64,000 nt of DNA from Thermomonas fusca DSM 15424. GTDB lineage: Bacteria; Pseudomonadota; Gammaproteobacteria; Xanthomonadales; Xanthomonadaceae. The stretch is from positions 79,529-143,528 of the forward strand of contig NZ_AUIV01000007.1 in assembly GCF_000423885.1 (NCBI RefSeq), read 5' to 3'. The position numbers were made by a program, and so were the translations under genes. The notes beneath the pieces are model-generated. The model searched no databases, was not told the DNA's origin, and saw nothing but the letters and a program-made list of their open reading frames with translations. How positions within the stretch are numbered: the stretch's first letter is position 1; every line of letters starts with the position of its first letter. Below, piece after piece: positions 1-8,235 of the stretch.

Positions 1-690
1 CTCGACCTGCGCATGCAGGAGGTGCAGCTTGGCTTCGGTGAGTTCCTTCTCGGTGGCGGTCTGCGCGGCGCTGGCGCGCTCACCGCGGCGGCGTTCGCCG
101 ATGCGGCGGGTGATCGCGCGGGCGATGGCTTCGGCGTTCTCGAAGTTGGTGCCGTCGTCGACCAGAAACCAGTCGCTCCAGGCCGGGCTTTCCGGCTCGC
201 AGATCAGGGTGACTCGGCCGCTATCGCCCGCCGGGGTGACCGTGGCCTGCAGCTGGTTGTGGTCGGGTGCGAACCACAGCAGGGGGTTCCAGCGGCGCAG
301 CGGCGGTTCGCCATACAGATGCGGGCGGGTCACCTTGGCGCGTATCTGCAGGCTGTCGCGCGCGCTGCGTACCTCGGTGGCGCCGGGCAGCTCGCGCACC
401 GCGGCGTCGACCAGGTCGAAGGCCTCGCCGGCCTCCAGCGGCAGCTCGATGAGCCGCTTCTGGCGGTTGTCCAGGGTCTCGTTGTCCACCCGCCCCGCCA
501 CCAGTCGGACCCGGTGCAGGTGCGAAAACGCACCCGCCACCACCAGCCCCATGGTGCCAAATGCGAACAGGATCGCGGGAGCCTCGAACCGTCCGATCAG
601 CGGCAGGCTGGAATAAAGGGCGACCACCAGCATGATCGCCAGGCCCCAGGCGCAACCGATGCGGACGATGAAGAACAGACGCTTGAACAT
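1..690 (-). CDS. Sensor histidine kinase, LytS/AlgZ type (cut by left edge)
   Basis: The first 230 residues are visible, starting at the ATG on the complement of 688-690 and still open at position 1. Two hydrophobic segments at about residues 5-25 and 38-58 would anchor it in the inner membrane. A soluble region of about 140 residues without a recognised fold follows, then a charged helix ending LTEAKLHLLHAQVE. In LytS-type kinases that phrase leads directly into the phospho-acceptor box (PHFLYN), which here lies just off the edge. The family phosphorylates a LytTR response regulator; no partner is visible, so one could lie beyond position 1. The kinase core is not seen, so activity cannot be judged. 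Confidence 0.75.
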   Translation of the reverse strand, partial: MFKRLFFIVRIGCAWGLAIMLVVALYSSLPLIGRFEAPAILFAFGTMGLVVAGAFSHLHRVRLVAGRVDNETLDNRQKRLIELPLEAGEAFDLVDAAVRELPGATEVRSARDSLQIRAKVTRPHLYGEPPLRRWNPLLWFAPDHNQLQATVTPAGDSGRVTLICEPESPAWSDWFLVDDGTNFENAEAIARAITRRIGERRRGERASAAQTATEKELTEAKLHLLHAQVE

Positions 691-813
691 GGAGGGTGGC
701 GCGTGCGGGAAGTTGCCGCGAGGATAGCCGCGCGCCGCGGCGATGGAAGCAGCCCGGCGATGAAGCCCTGCAGGCGCCGACGAAGCCGGCGTGCAGCGAC
801 GTGAGCGGCGCGG

Positions 814-1680
814 TCAGCGGCGGCCACGTCCTGGCTCGGCGCGCACCCGCAGGTAGCGGGCGAAGCGCGGCGTGCCCTTGGCGGTCAGGCCGTCGTAGCG
901 GTAAGTCACCACGCTGCCGTGGCGCGGCGGATGCCGGCGATCGGCGTCGGACAGCCCGCTACCCAGCGCGAAGCGGCGCCCGCGCGCGTCTTCCACCAGC
1001 AGTGCACCTACTTGTCCGGCGTACTTGCCGCGGCCCGGGCGATAGCCGATCACCCACGCTTCGTCGTCCGCGGCGGCCTTGTACTTCAGCAGGCCATCGC
1101 TGCGCCCACCCACATAGCGGCCGGCCGCGCGATGCAGCATCAGGCCTTCGCCACCAGCCGCCAGCACCGCTCGCAGGCGGGCGTCGAGCGCGGCGCGGTC
1201 GTGCAGGCGCGTCTGGGCGATCAGCTGCAGCCGCGGCAAGCCGGCCAGTGCGACCAATGCCCGCAGTCGTTGCACGCGCTGCGCAAACGGGTCGGCGTCG
1301 CCGGGCAGGTCGAAGGCCATGAAGCGCACCTTGCGCCAGCCAGCCTGGTCCGGCCGCAGTGCGCGCACCAGGTCGCTGACCTGCTGGAACTGCCCGCGTG
1401 CGATCCACAGCTCGCCTTCCATGGCCTGCGCGGGCCAGCCGGCGGTGAACCAGCGCGGGGCGTCGATCGGGTCGCCATTGCGGGTCAGCAGGCGGTGGCC
1501 GTCCCAGCGGGCGCGCACACCATCGAGCTTCTCGCTGACCAGCCAGTGGGTGAGGTCGCCGGCATCGTGGAAGCGGGTCGCCAGCATGGGTGCCGGCAGC
1601 GGCGAGGCCGGGAACGCGGGCATGGGCGAGAGCAGGGCGGCCGATAGCAGCAGGGCCAGCAGGGCGGTGCGCGGTTCCAT
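814..1680 (-). CDS. ligE: ATP-dependent DNA ligase, minimal secreted LigE type
   Basis: This 288-residue protein looks like a minimal ATP-dependent DNA ligase, which seals nicks through an enzyme-adenylate intermediate. Motif I is SEKLDGVRARWDG, placing the adenylated lysine at residue 51. Motif III-like VRFMAFDLPG, motif IV EGLMLHRAAG and motif V LLKYKA follow in order, then a short OB-fold-like tail with PRFARYLRVR. No extra domain is present, as in the LigE group. The start at 1680 gives a hydrophobic N-terminus (MEPRTALLALLLSAALLSPM) that reads as a signal peptide, pointing to the periplasm; the open frame extends 44 codons further upstream but that part looks non-coding. It stands alone between a kinase and a lipoprotein gene. 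Confidence 0.85.
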   Translation of the reverse strand: MEPRTALLALLLSAALLSPMPAFPASPLPAPMLATRFHDAGDLTHWLVSEKLDGVRARWDGHRLLTRNGDPIDAPRWFTAGWPAQAMEGELWIARGQFQQVSDLVRALRPDQAGWRKVRFMAFDLPGDADPFAQRVQRLRALVALAGLPRLQLIAQTRLHDRAALDARLRAVLAAGGEGLMLHRAAGRYVGGRSDGLLKYKAAADDEAWVIGYRPGRGKYAGQVGALLVEDARGRRFALGSGLSDADRRHPPRHGSVVTYRYDGLTAKGTPRFARYLRVRAEPGRGRR

Positions 1681-1819
1681 GGCGGCACTCGTAGCGGTGT
1701 GGCGCCCAGCTTCGCCGGGCGCGACCACCGGCGCAGTCGGTGCGCGCCGCTGGAGGCGGTCAGGCTTTGCCCCGTGCTTCACCAGCGCGCGGGACAGTGG
1801 CTTGGGCCACAACGCGAAG

Positions 1820-1839
1820 AAGCCGCCCGCAGGCGGCTT
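1820..1839 (-). terminator. Hairpin after the DUF3016 gene
   Basis: An 8-bp perfect stem (AAGCCGCC/GGCGGCTT) with a 4-nt loop lies 24 nt past the DUF3016 stop. On the minus strand it is followed by CTTCG, not a real U-run, so it is only a probable terminator. Confidence 0.45.
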
Positions 1840-1862
1840 GTTCCTGGTCGTCGCGGCTGCAA

Positions 1863-2417
1863 TCAGCGCCTGGCGACGGGATTGCCGAACTCGCGACGCA
1901 GCCAGCTGTCGACCATGCGCTTTTCGTAGCGCAGCGGGTCGGTGTCGTTGATCGGCGCCGCGTTCACGAGGAATGCCGGGTCGGTGATCCTGCGCTCACC
2001 CTCGGCAGCCAGCGCGCCGCTGGCATCGAAGTGCTTGAACTGCACGGTCATGCGCGGTGGGTAGATGTCGCGGACGATGCGGATGTCCTGCTGGCCGATG
2101 CCGCGCCACGGCTCGAAATCACCGGCGCGGTCGATATCGATGATGGTGAGCTGCAGGCGCTCACCGGCCGGCAGCCGGGCCACGGCGCGCTTGCGCATGT
2201 AGCTGGCCAGGTCGGTCAGCCAGCTGCCCCGCTCGTTGTTCCAGCGGTTCTGGCTGCGACGCAGTTCGGTGAAGGTGGCGGGGTCGGCCCAGGCCACCGC
2301 GACCGGGCCGGCATCGGGCAGCGCCCGCGGTGCGTCGGCGGCCAGCATGTTGTCGCCGCTGGCGGCGCAGCCGGCCAGGGCAAGGATCAGGGCGAGGGCG
2401 CTGAGTCTGGCGTGCAT
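1863..2417 (-). CDS. DUF3016 domain lipoprotein
   Basis: A 184-residue protein with a lipoprotein signal peptide (lipobox LAGC, acylated Cys17), so it should be anchored in the envelope. The rest matches the pattern of DUF3016 proteins: a proposed 'W-DP' start (AWADPATFTELR), the stretch LTIIDIDRAGDFEPW and a conserved DPLRYEKRMVDSWLRREF tail. The start at 2417 was chosen because only it opens with the signal peptide; the longer frame from 2480 does not. No function is established for the family and the neighbours give no clue. Confidence 0.8.
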   Translation of the reverse strand: MHARLSALALILALAGCAASGDNMLAADAPRALPDAGPVAVAWADPATFTELRRSQNRWNNERGSWLTDLASYMRKRAVARLPAGERLQLTIIDIDRAGDFEPWRGIGQQDIRIVRDIYPPRMTVQFKHFDASGALAAEGERRITDPAFLVNAAPINDTDPLRYEKRMVDSWLRREFGNPVARR

Positions 2418-2488
2418 GGACGTTCTCCGCGTGGGCCTGTCGGCAGTGTGCGCTCGCCGCCGTGCAAGGGCGCGGGCCATCGGCCGCT

Positions 2489-2767
2489 TCAGTCAGCCGG
2501 CGTTTCGGCTTCGCCGGCGCTGTCCAGGAACCATGCTTCCACCTTGCCCTTGATTTTCATCGTCATCGGCGCGCCACGGCGGTCCAGTGCGCGCCCGGCC
2601 TGCACCCGCACCCAGCCTTCGCTGATGCAGTATTCCTCGACGTTGTTGCGCTCGACGCCGTTGAAGCGGATGCCGATGCCGCGCTCCAGCAGCTCGGCCC
2701 GGTAGAACGGGCTGCGCGGGTCGTTGGAAAGGCGGTCGGGCGGGGCGGTGGTTGCGTCGTCAGACAT
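2489..2767 (-). CDS. DUF3297 family protein
   Basis: A small soluble protein of 92 residues carrying the whole DUF3297 pattern: LSNDPRSPFY, then GIGIRFNGVERNNVEEY, CISEGWVRVQAG and MKIKGKVEAWF. These short proteins occur widely in proteobacteria with no assigned role. No signal peptide or membrane segment is seen. The start at 2767 (MSDDATT) gives the usual family length; the 11 extra codons upstream lack support. Confidence 0.8.
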   Translation of the reverse strand: MSDDATTAPPDRLSNDPRSPFYRAELLERGIGIRFNGVERNNVEEYCISEGWVRVQAGRALDRRGAPMTMKIKGKVEAWFLDSAGEAETPAD

Positions 2768-2812
2768 GGCGTGCGGTCGGCCTGGAGGGGCCGACAGCAT
2801 ACCGGAGCGGGC

Positions 2813-3139
2813 TCAGCGCAGCCGCCGCGACAGTGCGAAGAAGGCCAGGTTGCCCAGGCCCAGTGCCCCCACCAGCACCGCGATCACGCCGGGGGTGATG
2901 TCCTGCCAGCCGCGCGCTTCGACGATGCCAAAACCGAGCGCCAGCGCCACCAGGGTGATGCCCCAGCGCAGCGAGGACAGCCGGCGCGCGCTTTCGTCGC
3001 CTTCCAGGATGCTGCGCACCAGCGACGCATCGCCGTTGCTGGCCACCAGTTGCTTGCGCACGCGGGCATCGACTACCGCCTTGATGGAATAGGCGATGCA
3101 GGCAAACAGGGACACCGGGATCAGCAGATCGACATTCAT
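2813..3139 (-). CDS. Small membrane protein, DUF6249-like
   Basis: A 108-residue protein with three hydrophobic stretches: residues 4-22 (start MNVDLLIPVSLFACIAYSI), about 60-75 and about 83-103. A charged cytoplasmic-type segment with VRKQLVASN and ILEGDESARRL lies between the first two. The architecture resembles the DUF6249 family of short inner-membrane proteins found near ECF sigma genes. It is divergent from the sigma gene at 3269 with 129 nt between them, which makes a shared regulatory region plausible. Function is unknown. Confidence 0.65.
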   Translation of the reverse strand: MNVDLLIPVSLFACIAYSIKAVVDARVRKQLVASNGDASLVRSILEGDESARRLSSLRWGITLVALALGFGIVEARGWQDITPGVIAVLVGALGLGNLAFFALSRRLR

Positions 3140-3268
3140 GGGTTGCCTCGGAATGTGGCGCGGGATGCGCCGTTCGCAAGAAGAGATACGGCCATCCTGT
3201 CGCCGGTTGCAGTCGCCTGGTCGGAAATACCTTGCAACCGCCGCCGCGCCGACCGTATCTGATGCACG

Positions 3269-3835
3269 ATGGATGCCGATCGCGCCCTTGTCGAAGCCGT
3301 GCTCGAAAACCGCCCCGGCGCGTTCGAGCAGCTGGTGCGCGACTATCAGGGCCTGTGCTGGCACGTGATCCAGCGGATGGTGCGGCACCCCGAGGACACC
3401 CGCGAGCTTTGCCAGGAGGCGTTCCTGCGCGTGCACCGATACCTGCACCAGTACCGTTTCGACAGCCCGCTGAAGTCATGGATCGGGCAGGTGGCCTATG
3501 CCGTGGCCAAGCGGCATCTGGAGCGCAAGCGCATCCCGCTGGCCGAGCCGGCCGGGGACGCGGACGGGCTGTCCCTGCTCGACCACGTCAGCGATGGTTT
3601 CGACCTCGCCGCCGCGCACGCGGGTGCCGAGGCGGAACGCGAGCTGCACGCCGCGATCGAGCGACTGCCGCCGCTGCAGCGCATGATCCTGACGCTCTAC
3701 CATCTGGAGGAGCTGCCGATCGGCGAGATCGCCACCATCACCGGCCTGGCCGAGGGCACCATCAAGAGCCACCTGTTCCGAAGCCGCAACAAACTGCGCG
3801 AGCTGTTGGCCCCGCGCATTGGAGTCGCCGCATGA
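3269..3835 (+). CDS. ECF-type RNA polymerase sigma factor
   Basis: A 188-residue group-4 sigma factor. Region 2 covers about residues 15-85 (FEQLVRDYQGLCWHVIQRMV, then the core-binding/-10 part ELCQEAFLRVHRYLHQYR). Region 4 covers about 125-180, with the helix-turn-helix LPIGEIATITGLAEGTIKSH. It should direct RNA polymerase to a small regulon. The stop overlaps the next start by 4 nt (ATGA), so the following membrane protein is translationally coupled and is the natural candidate for an anti-sigma or modulator. An ECF-like AACC (3236-3239) and CGTAT (3254-3258) lie just upstream with a slightly short 14-nt gap, hinting weakly at autoregulation. Confidence 0.88.
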   Translation: MDADRALVEAVLENRPGAFEQLVRDYQGLCWHVIQRMVRHPEDTRELCQEAFLRVHRYLHQYRFDSPLKSWIGQVAYAVAKRHLERKRIPLAEPAGDADGLSLLDHVSDGFDLAAAHAGAEAERELHAAIERLPPLQRMILTLYHLEELPIGEIATITGLAEGTIKSHLFRSRNKLRELLAPRIGVAA

Positions 3836-4296
3836 GCATCCACGAACACGAACACGAACACGACCACGACTCCGGACATGACGAACACGCCGCCGGCATC
3901 GACGCCCGCCGTTGGCAGGCGCAGGAGCGGGCGCGCCGCGGCGAGGCGGATGCCGACGCCGGCGACCTGCGCATCGCCCGCGCACTGCGCGATGCCCTGC
4001 CGGTGGATCTGCCGATGGATTTCGCCGCTCGCATGGCGGCACGGGTGCAGCATCGGGCCGAGGCATCGACGCTGCTGGAGCAGCGCCTGTTGCGCGTGCT
4101 GGGGCTGGTGTTCGCGCTGTCGGCTGCGGTGGTGGTGGCCTGGTACGGGCGCGGCTGGGTGAGCGGTCTGGCGGCGGCCCTGCCCGGTGGCCGGGCTGCT
4201 TTGGGCTGGTGCGCGCTGGCCGCACTCTGCCTGATGGCCAATTGGGGGCTGGGTGGGTTGCGGCGGCTGGGCGGGGGGCGCTGGGCGGGCCTGTAA
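3832..4296 (+). CDS. Membrane protein with His-rich N-terminus, coupled to the sigma factor (possible anti-sigma)
   Basis: A 154-residue protein starting inside the sigma stop (ATGA). Residues 3-20 are almost all His, Glu and Asp (MSIHEHEHEHDHDSGHDEH), a composition typical of metal-binding tails. A soluble region follows with ARALRDALPVDLPMDFAARM, a phrase seen in anti-sigma-like partners of Xanthomonad sigma factors. Two hydrophobic helices lie at about residues 85-103 and 120-142, so it sits in the inner membrane. I recognise no named domain. By position the best guess is a regulator of the sigma factor, possibly metal-responsive; this is inference. Confidence 0.6.
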   Translation: MSIHEHEHEHDHDSGHDEHAAGIDARRWQAQERARRGEADADAGDLRIARALRDALPVDLPMDFAARMAARVQHRAEASTLLEQRLLRVLGLVFALSAAVVVAWYGRGWVSGLAAALPGGRAALGWCALAALCLMANWGLGGLRRLGGGRWAGL

Positions 4297-4299
4297 ACT
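4294..4299 (+). promoter_or_regulatory. -10 box (TAAACT) ahead of rsmC
   Basis: TAAACT lies exactly 6 nt before the rsmC ATG and overlaps the upstream stop codon region. Transcription starting at the usual distance would begin at the ATG itself, giving a leaderless mRNA. No clear -35 is seen. Confidence 0.4.
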
Positions 4300-4305
4300 T
4301 CGCCC

Positions 4306-5361
4306 ATGGCTGCCAACACGCGTGACAACCCGCTCGACGCCCTCATGCATCCGTTTGCCGAAGGCCTGCTGCACTGGCCGGCGGCGGGCGATGTGCTGTT
4401 CCTGCGCGGCCGCGAAGGCGCCGCCTTGCATGCCCATCGCCGGCCGGCGCTGGCGGCCACCCAGCCGTTCCGGCCGGAAGCCGCGCGCCTGCAGCGGCTC
4501 GGCATCGAACTGCTGGACGAGGACGCGCTGCCCGACGCCAGCTTCGCGCTGGTGCTGGTGCTGCCGCCACGCCAGCGCGAGGAGGCGCGGGCACTGCTGG
4601 CCAAGGCTTGTGCGGCGTTGGCGCCGGGCGGCACGGTGGTCGCTGCGGTGGCCAACGACGAGGGTGCGAAATCGCGCGAGGCCGACTTCAAGCAACTGGC
4701 CGGCGGCGCTGTCACCCAGAGCAAGTTCCATTGCCGCACCTTCTGGACCCAGCCCGACGCGGCCTTCGATGCGGCGCTGCTGGCGCAGTGGCGTCGGCTG
4801 GACGCCCCCCGCCAGATCGCGGCGCCCGGCCTGCCTGGGGGCAGCTTCCACAGCCGGCCCGGCGTGTTTGCCTGGGACCGCGTGGACGCCGCCTCGGCGA
4901 TGCTGGCCGCGGCGCTGCCTGCCGACCTGCGCGGACGCGTGGCGGATTTGGGCGCCGGCTGGGGCTATCTGTCGATGCAGGTGCTGGCGCGCTGCCCGCG
5001 TGTCGAGTCGATCGACCTGTTCGAAGCGGATGCCCGTGCGTTGTCGCTGGCGCAGCGCAACCTCGCGGATGCCCGCGTGCCGACCGGTTTCCATTGGCAC
5101 GATGTCGAGCAAGGCGTGCCCGGGCGTTTCGACGCCATCGTCTGCAATCCGCCATTCCACGCGCTGGGGCGCGGCGACCGGCCCGATATCGGCCGCGCCT
5201 TCATCGCCGCCGCCGCGGACGCGCTGGTGCGGGGCGGCAGCCTGTGGCTGGTCGCCAATCGCCATCTGCCCTACGAGGACGCGTTGGGCACGGGCTTCTC
5301 GCAGGTGCGCAGCGTGGCCCAGAACGGCGGCTTCAAGATCGTGCAGGCGGTGAAGGCATGA
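4306..5361 (+). CDS. rsmC: 16S rRNA m2G1207 methyltransferase RsmC
   Basis: A 351-residue class I methyltransferase that uses S-adenosylmethionine to methylate guanine N2 of 16S rRNA in the assembled small subunit. It has the two-domain build of RsmC: an N-terminal degenerate methyltransferase-like half (to about residue 170) and a catalytic C-terminal half. The SAM-binding glycine motif is VADLGAGWGYLS (212-223) and the target-base motif is NPPF (281-284, within CNPPFHALGRG). It overlaps the pseudouridine synthase gene by 4 nt, so two rRNA modification enzymes are made from one mRNA. RlmG is the main alternative, but length and motif spacing favour RsmC. Confidence 0.85.
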   Translation: MAANTRDNPLDALMHPFAEGLLHWPAAGDVLFLRGREGAALHAHRRPALAATQPFRPEAARLQRLGIELLDEDALPDASFALVLVLPPRQREEARALLAKACAALAPGGTVVAAVANDEGAKSREADFKQLAGGAVTQSKFHCRTFWTQPDAAFDAALLAQWRRLDAPRQIAAPGLPGGSFHSRPGVFAWDRVDAASAMLAAALPADLRGRVADLGAGWGYLSMQVLARCPRVESIDLFEADARALSLAQRNLADARVPTGFHWHDVEQGVPGRFDAIVCNPPFHALGRGDRPDIGRAFIAAAADALVRGGSLWLVANRHLPYEDALGTGFSQVRSVAQNGGFKIVQAVKA

Positions 5362-6059
5362 AGCTGGTCAAGCACATCGCCAACCTGGGCTACGGCAGCC
5401 GCAAGGACGTGCAGTGGATGTTCCGCGAAGGCCGCATCACCAACGCCGCCGGCGAGGTGCTGTACGCGGATGATCCGCTGGACCACGACGACGTGCGCAT
5501 CGACGGCGATGCGCTGGACCCGCCGCCCGGCCTGCTGCTGATGCTGCACAAGCCGGTGAACACCACCTGTTCGACCAAAGACCGCGGGCGGGTGGTGTTC
5601 GACCTCCTGCCGCCGCGCTACCGCTTGCGCAGCCCGGCGCTGTCCACGGTGGGCCGGCTGGATCGTGATACCTCCGGCCTGCTGCTGCTCACCGACGACG
5701 GCCAACTGCTGCATCGGATCATCGCGCCGAAGTCCAGGCTGCCGAAGGTCTATCTGGCAACCCTGGCCGGCGACCTGCGCGGCGACGAAGCGGCGGCGTT
5801 CGCCAGCGGCACGCTGATGCTGGAGGGCGAGCAGACGCCGCTGCTGCCGGCGGAACTGGAAGTTCTGGGGCCGCGCAGCGCACGGCTCACCCTGCACGAG
5901 GGCCGCTACCACCAGGTGCGGCGGATGTTCGCGGCGCTCGGCAACCATGTGGATGCCCTGCATCGCGAACGCGTGGGTGGGCTGACGCTGGGCGCGTTGC
6001 CGGCGGGTGAGTGGCGGATGCTGGGTGACGCTGACCGCGCGCAGCTGTTTGCGAGCTGA
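5358..6059 (+). CDS. rsuA: 16S rRNA pseudouridine synthase, RsuA family
   Basis: A 233-residue enzyme converting a uridine in 16S rRNA (U516 in E. coli) to pseudouridine. An S4 RNA-binding domain fills the first 50 residues (MKLVKHIANLGYGSRKDV). The catalytic motif GRLDRDTSGLLLLTDDG puts the nucleophilic aspartate at residue 102, the same position as in E. coli RsuA. The C-terminal HEGRYHQVRRMF motif is intact. Start codon ATG overlaps the rsmC stop (ATGA). Close relatives RluE/RluF share the motifs, so target specificity is inferred from length and overall pattern. Confidence 0.85.
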   Translation: MKLVKHIANLGYGSRKDVQWMFREGRITNAAGEVLYADDPLDHDDVRIDGDALDPPPGLLLMLHKPVNTTCSTKDRGRVVFDLLPPRYRLRSPALSTVGRLDRDTSGLLLLTDDGQLLHRIIAPKSRLPKVYLATLAGDLRGDEAAAFASGTLMLEGEQTPLLPAELEVLGPRSARLTLHEGRYHQVRRMFAALGNHVDALHRERVGGLTLGALPAGEWRMLGDADRAQLFAS

Positions 6060-6074
6060 GCCGCGGCCTTGCGG

Positions 6075-6650
6075 TCAGTGTGCTGCTTTGCCCGAGAGCA
6101 GTGCGCGGAAACCCTCGAACCCCAGCGTCCGCACCGTCGCGATATTGCGATCGATGATCGCATCCGGCTCCGGATAGGCCGCCACCGCGCGGTCGATGCT
6201 GGCTTCGCGCAACAGGTGCAGGATCGGATACGGCGCGCGATTGGTCAGGTTGGCCGGGTCATCCGGCGCGCTGTCGGCGAACTGGTAGTCGGGATGGAAG
6301 CTGGCCACCTGCAGCGTGCCGTCCAGGTCCAACGCCTCGACCAGCGCATCGGCATCGCCCAGGAAATCGTTGTAGTCGAGGAAATCGCCCAGCACCTGCG
6401 GATGCACCAGCAGGGTGGTGTCGATGGCGTCGGCCGGGGTGTCGCGCAACAGCGCCAGCTCCTCGCCCAGCTGCTCCAGCAGCGCGCGTTCGGTGGTCGC
6501 ATCGCTGACGGTGATCCGCACCTGCTGCCTCGCGGAAACGGCCTTCGCGAACGGGCACAGGTTCAGCCCGATGACCGCGCGCTCCAGCCAGCGGCGGATG
6601 TCGGCCTCGACCGTTGCCGGGTCAGGCCCGCCGGTGCCGGGGTCAGTCAC
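6075..6650 (-). CDS. DUF1415 family protein
   Basis: A 191-residue soluble protein of the DUF1415 family. It contains the family's RRWLERAVIGLNLCPFAKAV near the N-terminus, TTLLVHPQVLGDFLDYNDFL in the middle and NRAPYPILHLLREASIDRAV towards the end. The function is unknown. It starts with GTG (complement of 6648-6650) and this start lies within the last 8 nt of the yajQ gene, so the two genes form an operon with overlapping ends. Confidence 0.85.
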   Translation of the reverse strand: MTDPGTGGPDPATVEADIRRWLERAVIGLNLCPFAKAVSARQQVRITVSDATTERALLEQLGEELALLRDTPADAIDTTLLVHPQVLGDFLDYNDFLGDADALVEALDLDGTLQVASFHPDYQFADSAPDDPANLTNRAPYPILHLLREASIDRAVAAYPEPDAIIDRNIATVRTLGFEGFRALLSGKAAH

Positions 6651-7125
6651 GGAAGTTGTCGAACTGCAACGGCAACTCGAAGTCCTGCCCGCGCAGCAGC
6701 GCCATCGCCGCCTGCAGGTCGTCGCGCTTCTTGCCCGTGACGCGCAGCTTGTCGCCGTTGATCTGCGAATCGACCTTCAGCTTGGCGTCCTTGAGCGCAC
6801 CCTGGATCTTCTTGGCCAGCTCGCGCTCGATGCCCTGCTTCACCGTCACCTTCTGGCGTGCGCCGGCCAGGTTGGTCTCGATGTCGCCGAACTCGAGGCA
6901 GCGCACGTCGATCTTCCGCGCGGTCAGCCGCGCACGCAGGATGTCGGTCATCTGCTGCAACTGGAAGTCGCTGGGCGCGGACTGGCTGATCACGTTGTCG
7001 TCCAGTGCGAACTTGGCGTCCACGCCCTTGAAGTCGAACCGCGTGGTCAGCTCGCGGCTGGCCTGGTCCACGGCATTGGTGAGTTCGTGGGTATCCACTT
7101 CGGAAACGATGTCGAAGGAAGGCAT
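6643..7125 (-). CDS. yajQ: YajQ-family nucleotide-binding protein
   Basis: A 160-residue protein of the YajQ family. The family opening MPSFDIVSEVDTHELTNAV is intact, followed by TTRFDFKGVDAKF and the C-terminal KLKVDSQINGDKLRVTGKKR. YajQ proteins consist of two ferredoxin-like domains; a Xanthomonas member binds cyclic di-GMP and works with a LysR regulator in virulence gene control (known from the family). The start at 7125 is four codons inside the longest frame and matches the family N-terminus. It precedes and overlaps the DUF1415 gene. Confidence 0.92.
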   Translation of the reverse strand: MPSFDIVSEVDTHELTNAVDQASRELTTRFDFKGVDAKFALDDNVISQSAPSDFQLQQMTDILRARLTARKIDVRCLEFGDIETNLAGARQKVTVKQGIERELAKKIQGALKDAKLKVDSQINGDKLRVTGKKRDDLQAAMALLRGQDFELPLQFDNFRD

Positions 7126-7173
7126 GGCAATCGGCACGGTGACGGGGCGGGCAGGTTACCGCATGCTGGGCGG

Positions 7174-8064
7174 ATGCCGACGCACGCCGCCACCTCGCAT
7201 CCGCGCCGGGCCATCTGGTTGATGCTGGCCTCGGTGGCGCTGTTCTCGCTGATGGACGCCGGCCTGAAGACGCTGGCTGCGCACTATCCGCCGCTGCAGG
7301 TGGCGGCGTTGCGCGGGATGGCCTCGCTGCCGCTGGTGCTGGCCTGGGCGCTGGCCAGCGCCGGCCCGCGCGCGCTGCTGCGGGTGCGATGGCCGCTGCA
7401 CCTGCTGCGCGGCGTGCTGGGCATCACCATGATGGCCAGCTTCGTGTACGCGCTGAAGACGCTGCCGCTGTCCACCGCCTATTCGATTTTCTTCGTCGCG
7501 CCGCTGCTGATCACCGCGCTGTCGGTGCCGATCCTGCGCGAGCGGGTGGGCCCGCGGCGCTGGACCGCGATCGCCATCGGCCTGCTGGGCGTGCTGGTGG
7601 TTCTGCGGCCGACCGGGCAGGGGATGCTGACCCTGGCCGGTGGCGCGGTGCTGCTGGCCGCCTTCGGCTATGCGGTGTCTGCCATCACCGTGCGGGTACT
7701 GGCGCGTACCGACAGCACCCAGGCGATCACCTTCTGGCTGCTGGCGCTGATGGCGCTGGGCGCGGGCGGCCTGGCGGCGCCGGAGTGGGTGCCCCTTCGC
7801 GGCGAGCATGCGTGGATCATCGCCGCCATCGGGGTGGCTGGCGCGCTGGGCCAGTACGCCATCACCGAGGCATTCCGGGTCGGCGAGGCCTCACTGATCG
7901 CGCCGCTGGAATACACCGCGCTGGTCTGGGGCGTGGGCCTGGACCTGCTGGTCTGGGGCGTGTTGCCGGATGCAGTCACCTGGGGCGGGGCGGGGATCAT
8001 CATCGCCAGCGGGCTGTACCTGCTGCGTCGCGAGCGCGTGCATGTGGAGGCGGAGCACCCCTGA
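7174..8064 (+). CDS. EamA-family (DMT) transporter
   Basis: A 296-residue integral membrane protein with about ten helices arranged as two EamA repeats: residues 1-145 (starting AIWLMLASVALFSLMDAGLK) and about 150-290. The ends of the repeats are typical, for example WTAIAIGLLGVLVVLRPTG and WGGAGIIIASGLYLLRRE. DMT carriers move small metabolites across the inner membrane; the substrate cannot be read from sequence. The ATG at 7174 was chosen because the long frame upstream runs through the yajQ gene on the other strand and has no membrane character. Confidence 0.85.
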   Translation: MPTHAATSHPRRAIWLMLASVALFSLMDAGLKTLAAHYPPLQVAALRGMASLPLVLAWALASAGPRALLRVRWPLHLLRGVLGITMMASFVYALKTLPLSTAYSIFFVAPLLITALSVPILRERVGPRRWTAIAIGLLGVLVVLRPTGQGMLTLAGGAVLLAAFGYAVSAITVRVLARTDSTQAITFWLLALMALGAGGLAAPEWVPLRGEHAWIIAAIGVAGALGQYAITEAFRVGEASLIAPLEYTALVWGVGLDLLVWGVLPDAVTWGGAGIIIASGLYLLRRERVHVEAEHP

Positions 8065-8081
8065 TTTCACCGGGGGTGAAA
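8065..8081 (+). terminator. Small hairpin after the EamA gene
   Basis: TTTCACC and GGTGAAA form a 7-bp stem around a GGG loop, right after the stop codon. A short A/T-containing tail follows without a real T-run. Weak candidate. Confidence 0.35.
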
Positions 8082-8235
8082 ACAGGGTTTATGGCAGTGA
8101 ACTGGCTCGAGAGGGTTCAATCATGTGGCGTATTTTGAATTGCCCGGGTAAAAAGCAGGGATTGCTGCGCTGCGATTTGTGGCAGGCGCCGCGATATGTT
8201 CCCATGCGCCTTTCCCCACGAGCGGAGTGCCGGCC

